Source: JAWRCU01 sp033542235 (GTDB lineage: Bacteria > Pseudomonadota > Alphaproteobacteria > Rhizobiales > Rhizobiaceae). From it: a stretch of DNA of 64,000 nt. This document shows positions 43,702 to 52,587 of the stretch, one piece after another. The stretch lies in assembly GCF_033542235.1 (NCBI RefSeq), contig NZ_JAWRCU010000005.1:1-64000 (forward strand). Reading direction: 5' to 3'. The first letter of the stretch is position 1; every line of letters begins with the position of its first letter. Under the pieces are notes generated by a model. The model did no database searches. It had not been told where the DNA came from and saw only the letters and a list, made by a program, of their open reading frames with translations. Position numbers and translations under genes: made by a program.

Positions 43702-43884
43702 TTGCAGCGTTCCTGACGGGAAAGGCTCTGGGTTGCAGGGCGGAGGCACGCACCGCGTCGCAGATTGTGCGAGCTGCATGGTAAACGGAAGGTAAAGGCC
43801 GGCGAGGCCAGCCTTGTCGAACGCCTGCGCGATCCGATAGGCTGGGGTTTCGTTTGATGCCAATCTCCCGAGAGATAAAACGTC

Positions 43885-44412
43885 ATGCCGATCTATTCCC
43901 TCGACGGAGTGGAGCCGCAGTTCGAGGACGCCGCGACCAACTGGATTGCGCCGGATGCCGTGCTGATCGGCCGCGTGCGCCTTGCCCGTGACGCAAGTGT
44001 CTGGTTCGGCGCGGTGATCCGCGGCGACAATGAATTGATCGAGATTGGCGCTGGCTCCAATGTGCAGGAGCATACGGTTATGCACACCGATCCGGGCTTC
44101 TCGCTGATGATCGGCAGCGGCTGCACGGTTGGCCATAGGGCGACGTTGCACGGCTGCACGATCGGCAGCAACAGCCTGGTCGGGATGGGCGCGATCATAC
44201 TCAACGGCGCGAAGATCGGGGCGAACAGCCTCGTCGGCGCCGGCGCCCTGGTGACCGAAGGCAAGGAATTCCCGGAGCGTTCCCTGATCGTCGGAACACC
44301 CGCGAAGGTGATCCGCACGCTCGACGATGCGGCAGTGGAGCGGCTCAAGAAATCTGCCGAGCACTATGTCGAAAACGGACGTCGATTCCTGTCCAGGTTG
44401 AAGCTCGTCTAG
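43885..44412 (+). CDS. Gamma-class carbonic anhydrase family protein
   Basis: A 175-residue left-handed beta-helix protein with hexapeptide repeats. Metal-ligand histidines are in QEHTVMHTD and GHRATLHG. This matches the short gamma-CA/YrdA-like group, where anhydrase activity is often unproven; some relatives associate with complex I in eukaryotes. Ends in a helix (VERLKKSAEHYVENGRRF) as expected. Divergent from the single-span membrane protein gene. Confidence 0.92.
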   Translation: MPIYSLDGVEPQFEDAATNWIAPDAVLIGRVRLARDASVWFGAVIRGDNELIEIGAGSNVQEHTVMHTDPGFSLMIGSGCTVGHRATLHGCTIGSNSLVGMGAIILNGAKIGANSLVGAGALVTEGKEFPERSLIVGTPAKVIRTLDDAAVERLKKSAEHYVENGRRFLSRLKLV

Positions 44413-44577
44413 CTGTCTTGTGTGGTGCGAATCGAGTGGGCGGCATGTTTAGCGCAGCGTTGCGCAACAAGGCATGTTCTGCCTGCGAGTATTCTTGTCG
44501 CTCGCTGTCTAGGCGCTTACATTTCGATCGATCGCGTTCTCACTTGAAGTGGCGCGAGAGAGGGGGAATTCTTAGGA

Positions 44578-45312
44578 ATGAGTGAGCCGGACAACGAATA
44601 CCTTGAACTTCCCGACGATCCTGAGGAAGCTTTCGCGGCCCTGCACAGAAAGAAATTCAAGGCGCTCGAAGCCTCGTGGGAAAACAACAACAGCGGCTGG
44701 TATCTGGAACGCCAATATGTGGATACCTTGATTGCGTTCGATGAGGTTCACGCTCTTGGCATTCTGACTGAATTCCGTAACCCGCCCTTGAAGGATGATG
44801 CGTTCTCCGGTTTCTTTGAGGCTTTCCGCAGGCACGCCGAAATAACCTCGCAAAAGATACTCATGGAGGCGGCAAGGCGACAGAAAACCAATATAGAGAC
44901 CGTCGTGGTTCTCGACGCCACGGCGCGACAAACGATCCACACTTTGATCGGGGCAATACGTGAACGGCTGTATACAATGGAGTTGCCCGAAGATCGACGC
45001 CAATCGCTGTTCAATAAGCTGAATGCCTTCGCCTCGGAGGTTGACCGCAACCGCACCAAAACGGAAGCGTTCTTTGCCTTTGCTGTTGAAGCTGCAAAGG
45101 TGGCTCGTCAGGTTGATGACGAACTCAAACCGTTGCAGCAAACCATTGATCGAATTTTTGAGTGGATCGAGAAGGCTAAGAAATTAAGGGATGCGCTTCC
45201 ACCCTGGAGCGAGCGCAAACAAATCGAAGCTCCCAAAAAGGCACTGCCAAACCCCGACAAAAGGCGGTCCTCCGGCTTTAGTCGCAGTCTGGACGAAGAC
45301 ATTCCGTTCTAG
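44578..45312 (+). CDS. Hypothetical helical protein, lower GC than surroundings
   Basis: A 244-residue soluble protein rich in charged residues, mostly helical, with a likely coiled-coil stretch (EVDRNRTKTEAFFAFAVEAA to IDRIFEWIEKAKKL) and an acidic start (MSEPDNEYLELPDDPEEAF). No catalytic motif or family recognised. Codon use and GC are visibly lower than in the flanking core genes, suggesting horizontal transfer. The next gene downstream, also unfamiliar, shares this composition. An AGGGGGAAT-type SD sits before the ATG. Confidence 0.68.
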   Translation: MSEPDNEYLELPDDPEEAFAALHRKKFKALEASWENNNSGWYLERQYVDTLIAFDEVHALGILTEFRNPPLKDDAFSGFFEAFRRHAEITSQKILMEAARRQKTNIETVVVLDATARQTIHTLIGAIRERLYTMELPEDRRQSLFNKLNAFASEVDRNRTKTEAFFAFAVEAAKVARQVDDELKPLQQTIDRIFEWIEKAKKLRDALPPWSERKQIEAPKKALPNPDKRRSSGFSRSLDEDIPF

Positions 45313-45582
45313 CGGGGAACACCAGAGATTTTGTGAATCTTTTTAATGTAAGGCCTTGTTTTTCAATGCCTGTTTTCTTGAGATTGGGGCGGAGGTTTGT
45401 GTTGCTCCGCGTAAGTGGGGAACAGTCCAATTCTGTCAGCAACGCAAGCGAAAACCAAACCTACGTCAGAAGCAAAGCTCAACAAAGCAATCTGCAATTG
45501 ACGCGCGTCTTGGTCATGGCATCGCACATGTGCGTTGGTCAAACGCTCGCTCACGGAAGCGGCACCCCGCTGAGGACGCACT

Positions 45583-46293
45583 ATGCAGAACCGTTATGCT
45601 GGTGATATTGGCGATTTCGTTAAGCTTGCCCTCCTCCGACACCTGTCGAAGGGGAGGAAATTAGGCATCGCCTGGTATTTGTATCCTGACGAAGGACACA
45701 ATGCAGATGGCAAGCACACGAGCTATCTGCAGGCTCCTCAACGTTGGCGGCATCTAGATCCTGAACTCTTCGATGCCCTCGCTCCCGTTGTTGCCAACGG
45801 TCGAAGTGTTCGTGACCTCGAAGCTACAGGAGCAATTGACGGCCGTTTTTCTAGGGAACTGCTGACCACCTCGTCGATACATTGGCAATCAAGAGCAAGT
45901 TGGAGAACCGATTGGTTTAGTCGCGTGGTCACCGATCTTCGTGATGCCGACATCGTATTTGCCGATCCTGACAACGGCTTGGTCGATGACAACCCTCGAC
46001 GTCGCAGCAAGAAGGTCTTCGGCAAGCAGATGCCGTTGACGGAAGCCACGGCGCTGGCCGATGGCCGCACCGCCGTCATCTATCATCACAATACCAGACG
46101 GGCTGGTGGTCACGATGCCGAGGTCGATTACTGGATCGATCAGCTCGGAGAGGGGACGATCGCAGTCAGGGCCACGGCTTATAGCTGCCGCACCTTCTTC
46201 GTTCTGAACGCAGACGAGGTCATCGCGCAGCGTGCGGCATCATTCTGCTACCGGTGGGCAAACCACAGTGTTCGGCTACATCGTCAGGCTTGA
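45583..46293 (+). CDS. Hypothetical protein, possible Rossmann-like enzyme
   Basis: A 236-residue protein starting MQNRYAGDIGDFVKLALLRH. Notable motifs are GIAWYLYPDEGHNADGKH, the hydrophobic strand-acid motif DADIVFADPDNGL (about residues 121-133) and AVIYHHNTRR. The strand ending in D-P-D-N resembles motif IV of some methyltransferases (cf. RlmJ-like), but this is only an analogy. I recall similar uncharacterised proteins in many bacteria. GC is lower than average. GAGGA precedes the ATG. Function unknown. Confidence 0.72.
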   Translation: MQNRYAGDIGDFVKLALLRHLSKGRKLGIAWYLYPDEGHNADGKHTSYLQAPQRWRHLDPELFDALAPVVANGRSVRDLEATGAIDGRFSRELLTTSSIHWQSRASWRTDWFSRVVTDLRDADIVFADPDNGLVDDNPRRRSKKVFGKQMPLTEATALADGRTAVIYHHNTRRAGGHDAEVDYWIDQLGEGTIAVRATAYSCRTFFVLNADEVIAQRAASFCYRWANHSVRLHRQA

Positions 46294-46682
46294 CTGACGA
46301 AGCTTCAGGGAAGGCGTTTGACCTCCTCGGGCAACCATCAGTAATGCGCGTACTGAGATTGCTAGCGCCGGATATTTTGTATCCAAGCCTAGACTGAGCC
46401 TCGCGCCTGACTGCACTCTCTGCGGGCGCGGGACTGCTGACGTGCACGAGCTGCAAGCTGAAATCTAACTTGCTGAAAGGCGGCGTTTATTGCCATTTCA
46501 AAGGGTGTCCCGAAAAAGCGGAGCCGGCCCGGGGACTGGGCCGGCTCCTTAGACCCGGTCGTTGGGGACGGGGAGGGTGGGGACTCGACCGGGTTTTCTC
46601 CTCCGACCGCGCCGCTTTGAAGCGGGCTGCGCTCGGAATTTCTGCAATCCTGGGCCGGCCGTCGCTTCAGCCGGACTGCTTC
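46294..46682. other. Intergenic region between convergent genes
   Basis: A 389-base stretch. It contains the minus-strand terminator of the BTLCP gene (46509-46548) followed, toward 46600, by a G-rich stretch (GGGGACGGGGAGGGTGGGG). I see no supported coding sequence or RNA gene in the rest. Confidence 0.45.
46509..46548 (-). terminator. Rho-independent terminator of the BTLCP gene
   Basis: On the minus strand GGAGCCGGCCC and GGGCCGGCTCC form a perfect 11-bp stem around AGTCCCC, followed by GCTTTTTCGGG. It lies about 135 bases past the stop codon of the gene ending at 46683. Confidence 0.75.
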
Positions 46683-47291
46683 TCACTTCACTGAGCCGAC
46701 GGCGATGTTGCGATCATCCTCGATCGACACCCAGGCGCCGGAGTTCCGCATCGATTGCTGCTTCAGATACGTGTAGTCGGTATCGGCCCAGCCGAGGATG
46801 CGCGGCTCCAGATTGTCGAGGATGTAGTCTCCGTTGCTGGTCCGCACTGTGAGCACGGCGTGCCCGTCGCCGTTTCTCTGGCGCACAACGGTGATCAGCA
46901 GGTTTCCGGCGGGAACGCCGTGCTTCATCAGCTGGCGGCGCTTCTCCAGCACATAATCCTCGCAGTCGCCGACGCCGCCGACGGGGTAGGACCACACTTC
47001 TTCCTTGCCCCAGATCTCCATGTCGGTCTTTGGGGTCACGGTCGTGTTGACCTCGTTGTTGATGTCGACCATCTCCGCCCATAGTTCGCGCGTCAGCAGG
47101 ACCGGCGGCTGCTTCGGAGTGATCTGTCTGCACTCTTCCGGCTCGCTCTGGCAGAATTCGTAGTGACCGACCGGCTGGGTCGTTCGCCCGCCTGTGCGCA
47201 TGAATTCCTGCCCGGCTTCTGCTGAGCCGATCAAAGCATCGAATGAAAGCGCAAGTAACAATGCAAGAAATGCTGTCCCCGATTTCGTCAT
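46683..47291 (-). CDS. Transglutaminase-like cysteine peptidase (BTLCP)
   Basis: A 202-residue exported cysteine protease-fold protein. Signal peptide MTKSGTAFLALLLALSFDAL (cleavage after AEA) fixes the start at 47291. The catalytic triad is readable: Cys in GVGDCEDYVLEKR, His in GDGHAVLTV and Asp in YILDNLEP. BTLCP proteins are periplasmic; in Pseudomonas a relative (LapG) cleaves an adhesin under c-di-GMP control, but this short type has no such partner here. A PilZ protein is encoded 2 kb away. AT-rich upstream region probably holds the promoter. Confidence 0.92.
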   Translation of the reverse strand: MTKSGTAFLALLLALSFDALIGSAEAGQEFMRTGGRTTQPVGHYEFCQSEPEECRQITPKQPPVLLTRELWAEMVDINNEVNTTVTPKTDMEIWGKEEVWSYPVGGVGDCEDYVLEKRRQLMKHGVPAGNLLITVVRQRNGDGHAVLTVRTSNGDYILDNLEPRILGWADTDYTYLKQQSMRNSGAWVSIEDDRNIAVGSVK

Positions 47292-47599
47292 CGTGTCGTC
47301 TCCCCTTACATGGAGACAATGACACAAGGCGATTTACTTCACGCAAAGGTCGGGGGTAGAAGTTGAGTAAAAATCAGGTAGAAAGAAATCTATATTTGAG
47401 TTTGATTTACGGAAAAACCGATTAAAATTTGAATCGAGTAGGCGTTAGGGCTGACCGCCTCGCCATCTGCCAACGGCTCAAAGCCAGGCCGTGTGGACGG
47501 ATTTGAACAAGATGCCGCCGGCGGTACCGCCCAAAGGATGCAAAGCTCCCGCTGGCGCAGTGAGTCCTGCGAGTCCAAGCCTGCCATGGCGGCGCCCGC
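47292..47599. other. Intergenic region with AT-rich promoter-like block
   Basis: A 308-base stretch. Positions about 47340-47440 are markedly AT-rich (AAATCTATATTTGAGTTTGA) and lie upstream of the minus-strand BTLCP gene, so probably contain its promoter. Near 47517-47530 GGCGGTACCGCC forms a short perfect palindrome downstream of the VOC gene. No gene supported. Confidence 0.4.
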
Positions 47600-48139
47600 T
47601 CAGCGGTCGGGCGCTCCCTCGCGGGCCAGATTGTCCACGTCGAGCGGCTTGCTGATCAGCTTTAGCGTGCCGTCCGGGTTGCGCGGCCATTCCGGTTCCG
47701 GGCGATCCCAATAGAGTTCTACCCCGTTGCCGTCAGGATCGCGCACATATATCGCCTCCGAGCCACCATGGTCGTTCGCGCCGGTGAGCGCCACTCCCGC
47801 CGCTCGCAGGCGACGCAGCGCAGCCGCCAGGGCAGCCCGTGTCGGATAGAGAAAGGCTACGTGGTGTAGGCCCGTCGTGCCCGCGGGAGGCGCGGCACCG
47901 CCGCGGCTTTCCCAAGTGTTAAGCGCCAGATGATGGTGATAACCGCCCGCGGCGAGAAAGACGGCCTCCTTACCAATCGAAATGTTGACGCCGAAGCCGA
48001 GGACGCCGCAATAGAAGGCCAGCGATCGCTCGATGTCGGCGACCTTGAGATGGACGTGACCGACCCGAACGCGCGGGTCGATGTTATAGTTGTCTGCGAT
48101 ACTGGCGGCGTCATTGGCATTGATCTGCTGGTCGTTCAT
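47600..48139 (-). CDS. VOC family protein (extradiol dioxygenase-like)
   Basis: A 179-residue vicinal-oxygen-chelate protein. Metal-ligand positions: His in VGHVHLKVAD, His in GLHHVAFLYP and Glu in GNGVELYWDRP. GGYHHHLALNTW matches the motif in the larger VOC gene at 12.9 kb. The start MNDQQINAND is used; an upstream in-frame start is less likely. Divergent from a LysR-type gene, which would be its expected regulator but is frameshifted. Confidence 0.87.
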   Translation of the reverse strand: MNDQQINANDAASIADNYNIDPRVRVGHVHLKVADIERSLAFYCGVLGFGVNISIGKEAVFLAAGGYHHHLALNTWESRGGAAPPAGTTGLHHVAFLYPTRAALAAALRRLRAAGVALTGANDHGGSEAIYVRDPDGNGVELYWDRPEPEWPRNPDGTLKLISKPLDVDNLAREGAPDR

Positions 48140-48251
48140 GGCCTCCGCTCCTTTGCAGGCGATTTCCACGAGCGGAGTATCGCGCAAACGCATTGCCCGG
48201 AAAATGTGAGATGACTGGAATGATCATCCCGTTTTCTGCATAATGTCGTGA

Positions 48252-49132
48252 ATGCGCATCGACGAGATCAGCGTCTTCATCAACGTCCTGAGGCGGGGAG
48301 CTTTGCCGGCGCGGCGCGACGTCTTGGCATGCCTGCAACGACGGTGAGTGCCAAGGTAGCGGCCCTGGAACGACGGCTCGGGTTCACATTGATCCAGCGC
48401 ACGACCAGAATGCTGCGCGCAACTCCTGAGGGTCAGGCCTATTTCGAGCGATGCCGAGCCGCGCTGCGAGAAATCGAGACCGTCGAAGCTGAGCTTCGCG
48501 CAGAGGTGGTGGGGATGGGCGGACAGCTTCGGCTGACGGCGTCAGTAGACATTGCCCAGACGCTTCTACCGCCTGTCATTGCCGCCTTCCGTATTTCTTA
48601 TCCGGCGGTTGCCGTTGATCTCGTCGTCACCGACCGCGTTGCCGACCTCGTCGCTGAGGGCCTCGACCTCGCCGTACGCGTCGGCCCTCTGCGTGATTCA
48701 AGCTTGATCTCGCGAGCGTTCGTGACAGGTCCGTCGGGACTGTTTGCTTGTCAGTCCTACCTCGACCGCCGGGGCATGCCCGCCTCATTGGACGACCTCA
48801 AACACCACGATCTCATCGCCATCAGCAAGCCATGGGCGCGACCGCTGCCGATGCTGATGGGCGACAAGAAGATCGGCATCGACCTGTCGGGCGGACTCGC
48901 CTGCGACGATCTGCTGACGGTCAGGGCGCTTGTGGCGATGGGGATGGGGATCAGCTTCCTACCCGGCTATCTCGCCCATCAGCTCAATCTAGTGCGGGTG
49001 CTCCCCGATCTGCGCTCGCCCTTTACCGGCCTCTACTTTGCCTACCCGGCACAAAAATTCGTGCCCGAACGGGTCAGGGAGTTCATGGATTTCGCTGTTT
49101 CTACCGTCAAGCGCCTGGGGCTTCATCCCTAA
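48252..49132 (+). pseudogene. LysR-type regulator with a frameshift in the HTH
   Basis: The expected N-terminus (MRIDEISVFINV) starts at ATG 48252 and ends in one frame at about 48288; the continuing HTH and effector domain (EAGSFAGAARRLGMPATTVS, then LERRLGFTLIQRTTRML) continues from 48290 in another frame. Adding one base at about 48289-48290 restores a normal LysR protein of about 293 residues. The remaining sequence is intact to the stop. Either a recent one-base loss or a sequencing error. The only start in the downstream frame, GTG 48248, gives a nonsense first dozen residues. Neighbour: a divergent VOC gene. Confidence 0.8.
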
Positions 49133-49251
49133 GGCAGGTCTGTGAAATGACACCGGTGTGGGCACGGATGTGTGCAAACGACTGAAGTCGAGCTGGTTGG
49201 GCCCAGCCCTGACGGAAGGCAGTGGTGGAAGGTGAGGGGTGGTGTGACGCG

Positions 49252-49854
49252 CTAGCCGCGCAGGTCGTTGAACTCGGCGTCGAGCGTCTCTGGCATCTGC
49301 ACGACTGCGAACTCGATCGCTACGCCGTCTTCGAAATGACGCACGACCTGGCCGCGCATGGTGCCGAGCATCACCTGCACGCCGAGCGCGGGCTTGACGT
49401 CGATTTCGACGGCCGCTCCGGAGAGTGACAAGTCGATGATGCGGCATTGATATTGCCGTCCGTCGGCAAGCCTGAGCACGGTCATCGGGTTGCGGGGCGC
49501 AACGCGCTCGTGACGGCGATCTTCGGGCAGATCGAGCTCGTGCTTATTGGCAAGCCATGTAAGCTGTGCGGCGAGCTTGTCTCTTTTGCGCTCCGACGCG
49601 ATGACAGTCATCGCAAAGCCGTCTTCCAGCGTGCGGGTGATGACGCCCTCGATGCGGCCGATGTGATCGAGATAGGCTATCACCTTCTCGCCGGGCTCGC
49701 CGATGCGATCGGCGCGCAACGCCACGTTGCCGGGCGACATGTCAGTCACCTGGCAAGGATGCTCGGTCCGATCCTCCAGCATGAAGCGGCCGTAAATTTT
49801 CACGCGTACGCGCTGAAAATTCCGCTTTTCCGCCCAGGATGGCGCGTGATCCAT
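49252..49854 (-). CDS. Tandem PilZ domain protein
   Basis: A 200-residue protein with two PilZ-like domains. The first has EKRNFQRVRVKIYG and DMSPGNVAL; the second has RRHERVAPRNPMTV and DLSLSGAAVEI. The RxxxR and D/NxSxxG pairs are the c-di-GMP contacts; the second domain keeps both, the first has Pro-Gly-Asn in place of the usual Ser-Gly. Likely a c-di-GMP effector. The start MDHAPSWAEKR is preferred over a Met eight codons upstream. The PAS_5 gene lies upstream on the same strand. Confidence 0.87.
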   Translation of the reverse strand: MDHAPSWAEKRNFQRVRVKIYGRFMLEDRTEHPCQVTDMSPGNVALRADRIGEPGEKVIAYLDHIGRIEGVITRTLEDGFAMTVIASERKRDKLAAQLTWLANKHELDLPEDRRHERVAPRNPMTVLRLADGRQYQCRIIDLSLSGAAVEIDVKPALGVQVMLGTMRGQVVRHFEDGVAIEFAVVQMPETLDAEFNDLRG

Positions 49855-49981
49855 CGCCGCTGATCTTATGCCTGCCATCGCCCTGTTCGATCGGATCGCG
49901 CAATTGTGAGGAACTTACGCGAAAAATAAGGCGAAACGGGTTAACAACGGGTAAGCCGAGCGGCTGCGGCTGCACCCGAAG

Positions 49982-50611
49982 TTAATTCTCCCGGCCGCCC
50001 TCGAGCACGATCAGATGGCGAATCCGCCGGCCCCTGCTCGGTCCCTGTGTGAGAGCGATCTGGCTCGGTGCCAGCGGCGGGACAGCGATCGCCGGGCGGT
50101 TGCCGAGGAAGAAGGGTTCCCGATCTGGATCGATGACGCGGACCGTGTCGATTGCAGATTCGATGATGGCGTCGGCCCCCAGCCAGAACGGCTTTTCGAA
50201 GCTCGACACGACGCCCAGGCAGCGCGGGTGCTCGAAGCCGCCATCGAGCGGCAACATAATCAGCTCGAAATCTATGAAACGACCGGCCCGGCTCATGCCG
50301 CGGTAACGGATCACGACGACCGACTTCGCGTCGAAGGCGCCATAGGCGAGGCGTTGGACCATGCGCTGATCCTTCTCCTTCCACAGCGAGGCGAACGTGA
50401 AGCCCTTGAGCTCACGCCCATAGGTCGCACAAAGGCGCGTGCCGGCAAGCCGGAACACGGCTTCGCCGCGAGCGTCCTTCTCCAGGATGAAGGTGTCGGC
50501 AAGCAGCGTCTTGATATCCGCAGGTTCGATTTCACTTCGTTTCGGTGCGGGCCGTCCCGCGCGCAACCTGTTCCAATATTGGAACAATGCGATCGATCCG
50601 TCCAACTTCAT
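49982..50611 (-). CDS. PAS_5 domain protein
   Basis: A 209-residue protein of the alphaproteobacterial PAS_5 family (FQYWNRLRAGRPAPKRSEIE, DTFILEKDARGEAVFRLAG and GRELKGFTFASLW). These are stand-alone PAS sensors of unknown ligand, often near motility or c-di-GMP genes; a PilZ protein is encoded 127 bases downstream. The start MKLDGSIALFQ at 50611 is the conserved one. Cytoplasmic. Confidence 0.88.
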   Translation of the reverse strand: MKLDGSIALFQYWNRLRAGRPAPKRSEIEPADIKTLLADTFILEKDARGEAVFRLAGTRLCATYGRELKGFTFASLWKEKDQRMVQRLAYGAFDAKSVVVIRYRGMSRAGRFIDFELIMLPLDGGFEHPRCLGVVSSFEKPFWLGADAIIESAIDTVRVIDPDREPFFLGNRPAIAVPPLAPSQIALTQGPSRGRRIRHLIVLEGGREN

Positions 50612-50739
50612 GATGCATGCTCCGCACGATCTGCCTGCCCGTGTGCCATCGGTGGACAGAAGGGCGCCCCTCGACGGCCTGTATGGATTGCCCAGCACGA
50701 GGCGTGCCAGTATCGCCATCCCGGTTCACTTTCTTGTTC

Positions 50740-50924
50740 ACCGGTCGGAACCGTTAAGGTTAAGGAATGGTTTCGATTGCACTGGCAAGTTGAACATGGC
50801 ACACCGCTCTTACTCCACGGCGTTTTCCGGCGGACGGGCCGGAAGGCACTGTAGTCAAAGGGTTTTTCGGGAGAGTGGGGCTCGACCGGGCCGTCCAAGG
50901 GCAACCTTGGACGGCTTTTCTTTT
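50740..50924 (+). ncRNA. Candidate small RNA or attenuated leader
   Basis: A strong terminator at 50891-50924 on the plus strand has no plus-strand gene upstream of it: the nearest upstream gene is on the minus strand, starting at 50611. The 150-200 bases before it therefore may be a small RNA, or the leader of the rhomboid gene that begins at 50977. The stretch contains CCGGCGGACGGGCCGG. No known RNA family was recognised. Its 5' end is a guess. Confidence 0.4.
50891..50924 (+). terminator. Rho-independent terminator with no upstream plus-strand gene
   Basis: CCGTCCAAGG and CCTTGGACGG form a perfect 10-bp stem with a GCAA tetraloop, followed by CTTTTCTTTT. It is a textbook intrinsic terminator. 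It sits 53 bases upstream of the rhomboid gene and 280 bases downstream of the divergent PAS gene start. Confidence 0.85.
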
Positions 50925-50976
50925 GCCGCCTGCTGCCTTCGGCGTTAAATGCGGGGAAGCAGATGGAACCCCCCGA

Positions 50977-51786
50977 ATGAGCGAATCACACAGCAGCCGC
51001 AGCGACGAATCGCGCGACCAGGAAAACGCACCTCGCGAGCCGGTGTTCAACCTGCCTCCGGTGGTGCTCTGTCTCATCGGCATCTGCGTGATCGTCTATG
51101 TCGCCGATGCCTATTTCCTTTCCGAGCGCGGCTATCTCTTGTTGATGGCCAACGCAGCCTTCATTCCTGCCCGCTACAGCGGACAGCTCGATCTCGACAT
51201 CGCGGCCTTCACCTGGCCGTTCACTGTCCTCACCTCGCCGCTCACCTATGCTTTTCTGCACGGTTCTGTGGCGCATCTGGCGGTCAACATGATCTGGCTT
51301 GCCGCCTTCGGCTCGCCGCTTGCCAATCGGCTGCGGACGACGAGGTTCCTGCTATTCTGGGCGCTGACGTCGATCAGCGCCGTAGCGCTGCACTTTGTCC
51401 TGCATTGGCACGACCAGTCGCCGGTCGTCGGTGCCTCTGGGGCGATCTCCGGGATGATGGGGGCGGCCGCCCGGTTTGGCTTCAAGATCGACCGCAGCCA
51501 TGGGAAAGCCGCGTTCCATGGCGCGGTCCTGCCGGTCGCTGCCTGCCTGCGATCGCGCGGGGTCGTTACATTCCTTGCGATATGGATGCTGATCAACCTC
51601 GCGACGGGAATGATCAGCTTCGCTCCCGGCATCGAGGGTCAGATCGCCTGGGAAGCCCATATCGGCGGCTTTCTTGCCGGCTTCTTCGGCATCAACTGGA
51701 TCGACAGACCGGAGGAAGAGAATATTCCACCTCTGGATCCACCCGATCAGGCAGCCGAGCCGGACGGGCAAGACAGGCCGAGTTGA
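50977..51786 (+). CDS. Rhomboid family intramembrane serine protease
   Basis: A 269-residue polytopic protein. Catalytic Ser in GASGAISGMMG and His in AHIGGFLAGFFG; HGSVAHLAVNMIWL is the conserved loop/second helix. Six or so hydrophobic segments, with a polar N-terminal tail (SESHSSRSDESRDQ) and an acidic, Pro-rich C-terminal tail. Cleaves membrane protein substrates, none of which can be named here. ATG at 50977. Confidence 0.92.
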   Translation: MSESHSSRSDESRDQENAPREPVFNLPPVVLCLIGICVIVYVADAYFLSERGYLLLMANAAFIPARYSGQLDLDIAAFTWPFTVLTSPLTYAFLHGSVAHLAVNMIWLAAFGSPLANRLRTTRFLLFWALTSISAVALHFVLHWHDQSPVVGASGAISGMMGAAARFGFKIDRSHGKAAFHGAVLPVAACLRSRGVVTFLAIWMLINLATGMISFAPGIEGQIAWEAHIGGFLAGFFGINWIDRPEEENIPPLDPPDQAAEPDGQDRPS

Positions 51787-51970
51787 GCCCATCACGGATC
51801 GGCGGTGAGGAATGACGCGGTCGTCTTGGGCGAGCATCCTTCGCAACAAGCGATAGTCGGCTCGCTGGGCTTTGCTCACTGGTCCGCCGGATGTGTCCCC
51901 TCGTATTGCAATTTGAAAGACCGAACGGGCTCTTGCAGCTATGATGTGCATGCGGGAGTTTGGAGTTCGC

Positions 51971-52555
51971 ATGCCGACAACCAAACGGCCGATCAGCGGC
52001 CTCATCGTCGCGCTTCTTTCTCTGCCGGTATCGGCCGCCCTTGCGGTCGAGGCAGACCGGGCGACGACAGCCTTCGTCAATCGCATCAACGCAGTGATCG
52101 CGCCGGTCGCCCCTGGCGACCGTGAAGCGATCCGCACTGCTTGCGCGATTCTGGTCAAGCAGGCCTTCGACATCGACGCGATGGCTCCGTCGATCGCCGA
52201 AGAAGCCTGGCCGCACATGAGCGGCAACCAGCGTACGGCCTATTCCCGCGGGTTGACGAAAAGAGCGGTCTCGGACTGCACCTCTCACGGCAATGAAATT
52301 GCTGGGAATATAGTCGAGATCGTCGGCGTTCGCGTCGGCGAAAGCGGCGATCGGCTCGTCGCCGTAAGGCAGTCGAAGGGAGCGGGCCGGACGGTGATCT
52401 GGGAAGTGCACAGAAGTGCCGGCGGCATGCTCAAGGCGGTCGACATGACGGTCGACGGCAGAAGCCTTGCGGCCTCCGCCCGACGGGACGCCAAGGAGGT
52501 GCTGAAAAGGACCGACGGCGATGTTGCCGCACTGATAAGATCTGTCGGCGGGTAG
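51971..52555 (+). CDS. MlaC/Ttg2D-like secreted protein
   Basis: A 194-residue exported protein: signal peptide (RPISGLIVALLSLPVSAALA) and a domain resembling MlaC (AFDIDAMAPSIAEEAW, MSGNQRTAYSRGL, VAVRQSKGAGRTVIWEV). MlaC ferries phospholipids between membranes. Here the downstream genes are a LolD/MacB-type ATPase and FtsX-type permease rather than mlaFED, so partnership is uncertain. The start at MPTTKRPISG is the first giving a clean signal peptide. Confidence 0.75.
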   Translation: MPTTKRPISGLIVALLSLPVSAALAVEADRATTAFVNRINAVIAPVAPGDREAIRTACAILVKQAFDIDAMAPSIAEEAWPHMSGNQRTAYSRGLTKRAVSDCTSHGNEIAGNIVEIVGVRVGESGDRLVAVRQSKGAGRTVIWEVHRSAGGMLKAVDMTVDGRSLAASARRDAKEVLKRTDGDVAALIRSVGG

Positions 52556-52587
52556 CGACAGCGTTGCGCCCGCGCTCTGAGGGAAGC

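Noticed and set aside
45313..45345. Weak hairpin GAGATT/AATCTT with T-run after the 44.6-kb gene as a terminator
   Set aside because: Only 5-6 weak A-T pairs; not enough to call, though possible.
47517..47530. GGCGGTACCGCC palindrome as a regulatory site
   Set aside because: Too short and G-C-rich to mean much in this genome; located downstream of the VOC gene.
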